From the NCBI RefSeq assembly GCF_963676685.1, contig NC_092356.1, positions 20,943,750-21,007,749 on the forward strand: a DNA stretch of 64,000 nucleotides, in the 5' to 3' direction. Each line of letters opens with the position of its first letter. Position 1 is the stretch's first letter. Shown piece after piece: positions 49,701-55,700 of the stretch. The notes beneath the pieces are model-generated. The model was not told where the DNA came from and did not search any database. It was given only the letters and a program-made list of their open reading frames with translations. A program made the translations under genes and the position numbers. The DNA is from Mytilus edulis (taxonomy: Eukaryota > Mollusca > Bivalvia > Mytilida > Mytilidae).

Positions 49701-52700
49701 TCAAAAAAATGTTTTCATGATGATACAACCTTTAAAAAAATGAAATCTGCCCCTCTAAATGGAGTCTGCATCAAAATATGTTTGTTACGTTCAAACATAG
49801 TAATACATTACCCTTCAATTTATGTATGTACTCACTGAAGAAAGTCCCAAGATAACACGTACTACAAAAACTGCATTCACAGATGTTCTGGCACAAAATG
49901 GTGTCACAAGTGAGCAAGTACCAGCTATGATCAAAGCCACACCAAAAACTCGTCTTCCACCATATGTATCTGACAACCAACCTCCAATAATTTGGGTGCA
50001 AATAAACCCATAGAAAAAGGAGGAAAGTAATTTTGCTTGAGTCGATTTGTCCCAATCAAATTCTGCATTCTGAAAAAGGTAGAAGAGTTTCAGCCAATGA
50101 CATACAGTTACATACTACCACTGCTTAAAACGTGTTGTCTTTAAGAAAACAAAAATATTAACTGTAAAACGTAAATACAATTAATGGATCATACTGGACA
50201 ATTTGGTTGATAAAACTTGGATAAATAAGAACAGTTTTGGCCAACTAAATACTACTACTGCATTGTACTGGTCAAAACCTGTCATTTAAAAACAAAATAA
50301 TGGATAATACGTGTACAAAAAAATAGCACAAAAACAATCTGCCAAGCATTTTACTTGTGTATAAGCCATGTACAAATAAAATTCACACTTCGAGACAATG
50401 TATGGTTATTATATATATATGTGCAATAAAAATTGCATATGTTTAAATATATATTTTCAGAAAATGACAAATATGTGTACAATCACACGCTATATAGCAA
50501 TAAAGTTAATATTTACCTCAATAGAGATTTGTCTATCCATATGGTTCGTGCAGTGATCAGGGAAACTCCTGTTAAAACGAATTTCCGATGAAATGTTACC
50601 AGTTTTCACCATACATACGAGGGCAACGCTTAGGTTGAAACATAAAGCATTTTGTAACGTGATGCCGACAAAAACAAAATACGAAAGTATCCAACGTTGA
50701 GAGCAGATACATGGGATATCTAAAAAAAGCAAAAAAAGCAATATGATTGATTCATTGACTGATTAGTGATTAATTCTACTTTCAGCACTACTGGCTAGTT
50801 CATGGCGGTCAGATTTTATTGATGGAGGAAACCGGAATGTCTTGAGAAAACCACGGATCAGAGAAAACCAAACACAAATATAGGAATATGATTATTGTTT
50901 GATATTTAAACATGTTTTATCTCCTACCACTTTTTATACATGTTTCATCAGACCAGAACTGCTTAATCTATATTTTAATGACTTTTTTGAAATAATGTCC
51001 CACTAATGCAAGACGTCGAAACTTTCGATATAATATATATTTACCGCAGTATCGGATAATGCATATTTATTTCATATCGGTTGAGAATAAGCTTCTCTTA
51101 TTGGATAAAAAGGGACCACATGACATTCATTATTCTTCAGTAATAAATTCCATCGGTCATTAACAGAACGAAACGGACCAGAAAACCGGTCGTTAACGGA
51201 TTTTCACATGATAATGACCGATGGGGCGTGGTTTCTGTCTGTTAATGACCGTTGGGACGTGGTTTCCATCTGTTAATGACCGCTGGGGCGTGGTTTCTCT
51301 GTTAATGACCGGTGGGGCGTTGATTCTCTGTTTAGAGAAATGTCCCTTCAATAAAACATTTTCCTGTTTTCAATATTATATTTAAGTTGTTGAATTGTTT
51401 ACCATATGTTTTGGTAAATTATAAAATTATAGAGAACTTGATTTAGTATTCATATACTGAAAAATTGCATTAAAATGAATGGCATTATTGCTACGACTGG
51501 TTTTAACTCTTTGCCATAGAAATCGTACAACTACTCGAGTTTGCTTTGGACATTTTGAATCTATGAGAATTTTCTGAAACATGGTTCCTCAATGAAATAA
51601 ACATAATAGTTTTTTAATAACTGGTCATTATCGTAATATATGGACTGCCCGTAGGATAGTGGTATTGACTGTGACAGCGATAATGACCTCGCCTTCGGCT
51701 CAGTCATTATCACTATCTTAGTCAATACCACTGTCCTGTGGGCAGTCCATATAAAACGATAATGACCAGTTATTCAAGAACTATTATATAAATAATGTTC
51801 AATTGTTGCAAGATAAAAATTGTTTATATCACGTTTAAAGACTATACTAAATATATAGACCAATAAACAAATGTCACATAAATAGGAGGTTTATACCTCG
51901 GGCATAGATTACCTTAGCTGTATTTGGCAAAACTTTAAGGAATGTTGGTCCTCAATGCTCTTCAACTTCGTACTTAATTTGGCCTTTTTAACTTTTTTGG
52001 ATTCGAGCGTCACTGATGAGTCTTTTGTAGACGAAACGCGCGTCTGGCGTATATACTAAATTTAGTCCTGGTATCTATGCTAAGTTTTTTTATTTAGCTA
52101 GCAAAAAAAAGCAAGTTTAATCCACTACTTTCTTCAGAAAATACCACTACCAAGTCATAAATATGACAGTTGTTTAAATTTCAATTCGTTATGTTGGTTT
52201 ATATACTAGTAGTTGAGAGTTTATTTTTTTCAGGTGTTATGGGCTTCCCCCTATTAAGATTTTACTCTCGTGTTCGTAATCTTTGAAAATATGTTTTACC
52301 AGACAAAAACTCTGAAAAAAATACCAATACTATGTTCTGATTGATTGATTTATTTTGTTTAATGTCATTTTAAATTCTATTTGCTATATCTTGACGTAGT
52401 AATATCGTGTGTTGTACTAGTTATTGCAATCGGCAATACTCGGGTGAATCCACTACTATCCGTCTATTCTTAAGATGAAGGTACGGAATCGTCCGAGTTG
52501 TGACGAATAGTGGTTATTGATAACAATGCTATAATGCATTAACTGAATGTCTGTGGGCTTTTTTTCCCCAAATCTTCAGTAAGAAGTTGTATTTAAAATA
52601 TGTATCATATAATGAACTCAAAAAGGTTCATTTCAAACACATTATTTTGTAATAACAAATATCCTAAAGTCGTTTCATCAGAAAAATAAAAATGAAAATA

Positions 52701-55700
52701 TCTGTTCGAAAATGTGTTGAAAAAATCGACCCAGACGTTGATGATTCTCTTCTAAACTAGATAAATTTTCATATGGAATAAAATTACAATGACGTAGTCA
52801 CAAAGTAAAATCCAATAATAAGATTTTACGGAATTTTCAAGGTGGAAATCAAGTAATCAAAAGAGCTTTAGTACTTACCTTACAGGATTAATAACCTTTC
52901 TTGATTTTAATCATCGTTTATAGGAGGAAGACAAAAATATTTGTAAATGAGGTCCACGTTTGAGTTTACCGGAGATGAATTCAAAAATCGTTTAATTAAA
53001 CCAGGTTAAACCCACCATTTTTTTTTTATTAAAATGTCCTGTATCAAGTCAGGAAATTGGCAGTTGTTATTTTATAGTTCGTTTCTGTGTTGCATTGTCG
53101 TTTTTTGTTTTTTTGTTGCACTGCAGTGTTTCTGTTGTTTCGTTTTTTAATATTTACAGGATTAATAACCTTTCTTAATTTTAATCATCGTTTATATGAG
53201 GAAGAAAAAAAATATTTGTAAATGAGGTCCACGTTTGAGTTTACCGGAGATGGATTTTGACAATCGTTTAAATAAATCAGGTTAAACCCACCATTATTCC
53301 TGTATCAAGTCAGGAAAATGGTAGTTGTTATTTTATAGTTCGTTTCTGTGTTGCATTGTCGTTTTTTGTTTATTTGTTGCACTGCAGTGTTTCTGTTGTT
53401 TCGTTGTTTTCCTCTTATAGTTGATGTGTTTACCTCAGTTTTAGTTTTTAACCCAGATTTGTTTTCTCTCAATCGATTTATGACTTTCGAACAGCGGTAT
53501 ACTACTGTTGCCTTTATTTAATGCCTTAATTATTCAATTTTGTTACATGCTGGTCGTTCATATACTGTGGTTCCAGCATTAATGATGAAGGTATATCTAG
53601 ATAATGCTTAAAACCCATCAAACTTAAAAAGTCCTTATTTTCATTTGTTAAATGTTTCAGGAAGCAAGATAGATTTAAAAAAAAAGTTCATTACTTAAAG
53701 TTAGTTTTGTATATCCAATATTTGCAAGATTTTGTTATTTCGATACAAAACAATATAATTCGAAAATGTTTTTAAAATTATGAAGGTATCAGAGACCCCT
53801 TATTTTGACATCCATTCTCGATGTTTTGTTATATGTTTGTAAAACAGAGTCAGTCAGACTTCAGTATTTATACTTTTGATTTAAAGGATACATGTTTGCA
53901 GCAGGACTTCAAAGTTCTTGAATTTAGTTCAAAACTTTTTAAATTGTCAAAATGGGCATATTATTTACAGATTACATCTTATAGATATGAGTATTGTAAA
54001 GGTTTTATCAAAATATATTTTAGCCACAAAATGTCTTTTACAAAGTTGTTATTGTGTGTAAAATATCTTTTTTTGCAGACCTTGAATCATAGATGTAGTC
54101 TCCCATAAACTGTATGTTAAAATTACTTTTTTGTTTCGACATTACAGCGACACTTTTCTGCACTAAATTTTCAACGTTCATTTGTAATTTAGAAACAAAA
54201 AAAAACATTATTTGTAATGTTTGACCGAGGGCTTCGCGCTAACAAACACATTACATGCTGTGTGTGCCTTTCCTAATCATCAGTTTGTTATCCATTGGTT
54301 GTCGTTGGTTCATGTCTATATATGTTGTATTTCTTTTGTATGGTGTGTTCTAAATCGGGCCGTTAGTTTTCTTGTTTGAATTGTTCCACATTTTGTATAG
54401 CTGATTATGTGGTTATGCAGATTTTTTTTTATTGTTGAAGGCCTTATAATGACATTTATTTGCTTACATCCACGTCATTTTGAGTCAATTGAATATTTGT
54501 CTCATTTGACATGTTTGGGTCAATATCCCTAATGCGCCTCGAAATGAGGAACTCAAAAGTTGTGTGTAAACAAAAAATCTCTGTGTAGAGATATTGGACA
54601 TGTTTTTAAATTTTTTTTATAAATGACTAAAATTTACCATTTGTGGTGATTAGGAAAGTAGAGGAACAGAATAAATGTGCAAAAACTATTGAGCTTTAAA
54701 ATGTGTCCAAAGTATTAAATTTTCAAAGAACTTATTGTGTTAAAAAAAAGATTTTGTACCACGAGGAGCCTCATCACAAAAGGGAATGCTTATTTACGGG
54801 AAAAGTAATCTAAATTCGTACCCGGAAAATTTAACTACATATGTGAACATGTCACAGCTTCGAAACGAGCTATCATACATATCCAAGTTTACGATATCGA
54901 TTGAGCTACATAAAAAAGGTTTCATTACCGCCTATGGAAAAACAATTAAAGATATTGACTCATTTGCAGGCAAATCACATCTAATTATTTTCATCTTGGT
55001 GGTTTTTTTAAGAAGAAAGAAAATAACGTGTATAGTGTGACTCTTCATACGAAACACGTTGTTGCCAGTGCGATATTAGAATTGGAATACTTAAATTTTA
55101 TTTTGTGAGCATGTTTGATTCTTTTGTCGGCTGAACATTTCTATACGGGTAATCTGAGTTTGCAAAGTGCATACTCAAAATTCTGCCAAAAAATGCACGA
55201 TAATTAAAAAATAAGAGAATTTTTAGATTACATTTTAGCTTGAACATTGCTGTTACAGATGTTTGTTATTTTGTTATGTTATTTTTTTATAGATCCTCTG
55301 GAAATGATATTTATTCAATAAAAAGTAAAAATACTGATTTCCGAGGAAAATTCAAAACGTAAAGTCCCTAATCAAATGGGAAAATCAAATGATAAAAGAC
55401 ATCAAACGAATGGATAACAGCTGTCATATTCCCAACTAGGCACAGGCGTTTTCAAATGTAGAAAATGGTAGATTGAACCTGGTTTTATAGTGCTTAATTT
55501 CTCACTTGTATGACAGCCGCATCAAATTCCATTATATTTACAAAGATGCGTGAACAAAACAGACGTAATAGGTAAAATTGTCAAAGGTTACAGCTGTCAT
55601 CACTGTGTCACAGTCTCAATTAGAACAAAAACAAACAAATATTTAACAAAGAAGCACAAAAAGCATCAATCAAATTTAATAACCACATTCATTGCTGTAT

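Noticed and set aside
49771-50055. 94-codon minus-strand open frame over exon 3
   Set aside because: Same strand but wrong frame: the frame fixed by the splice sites gives the SLC17 TM2-TM4 segment instead.
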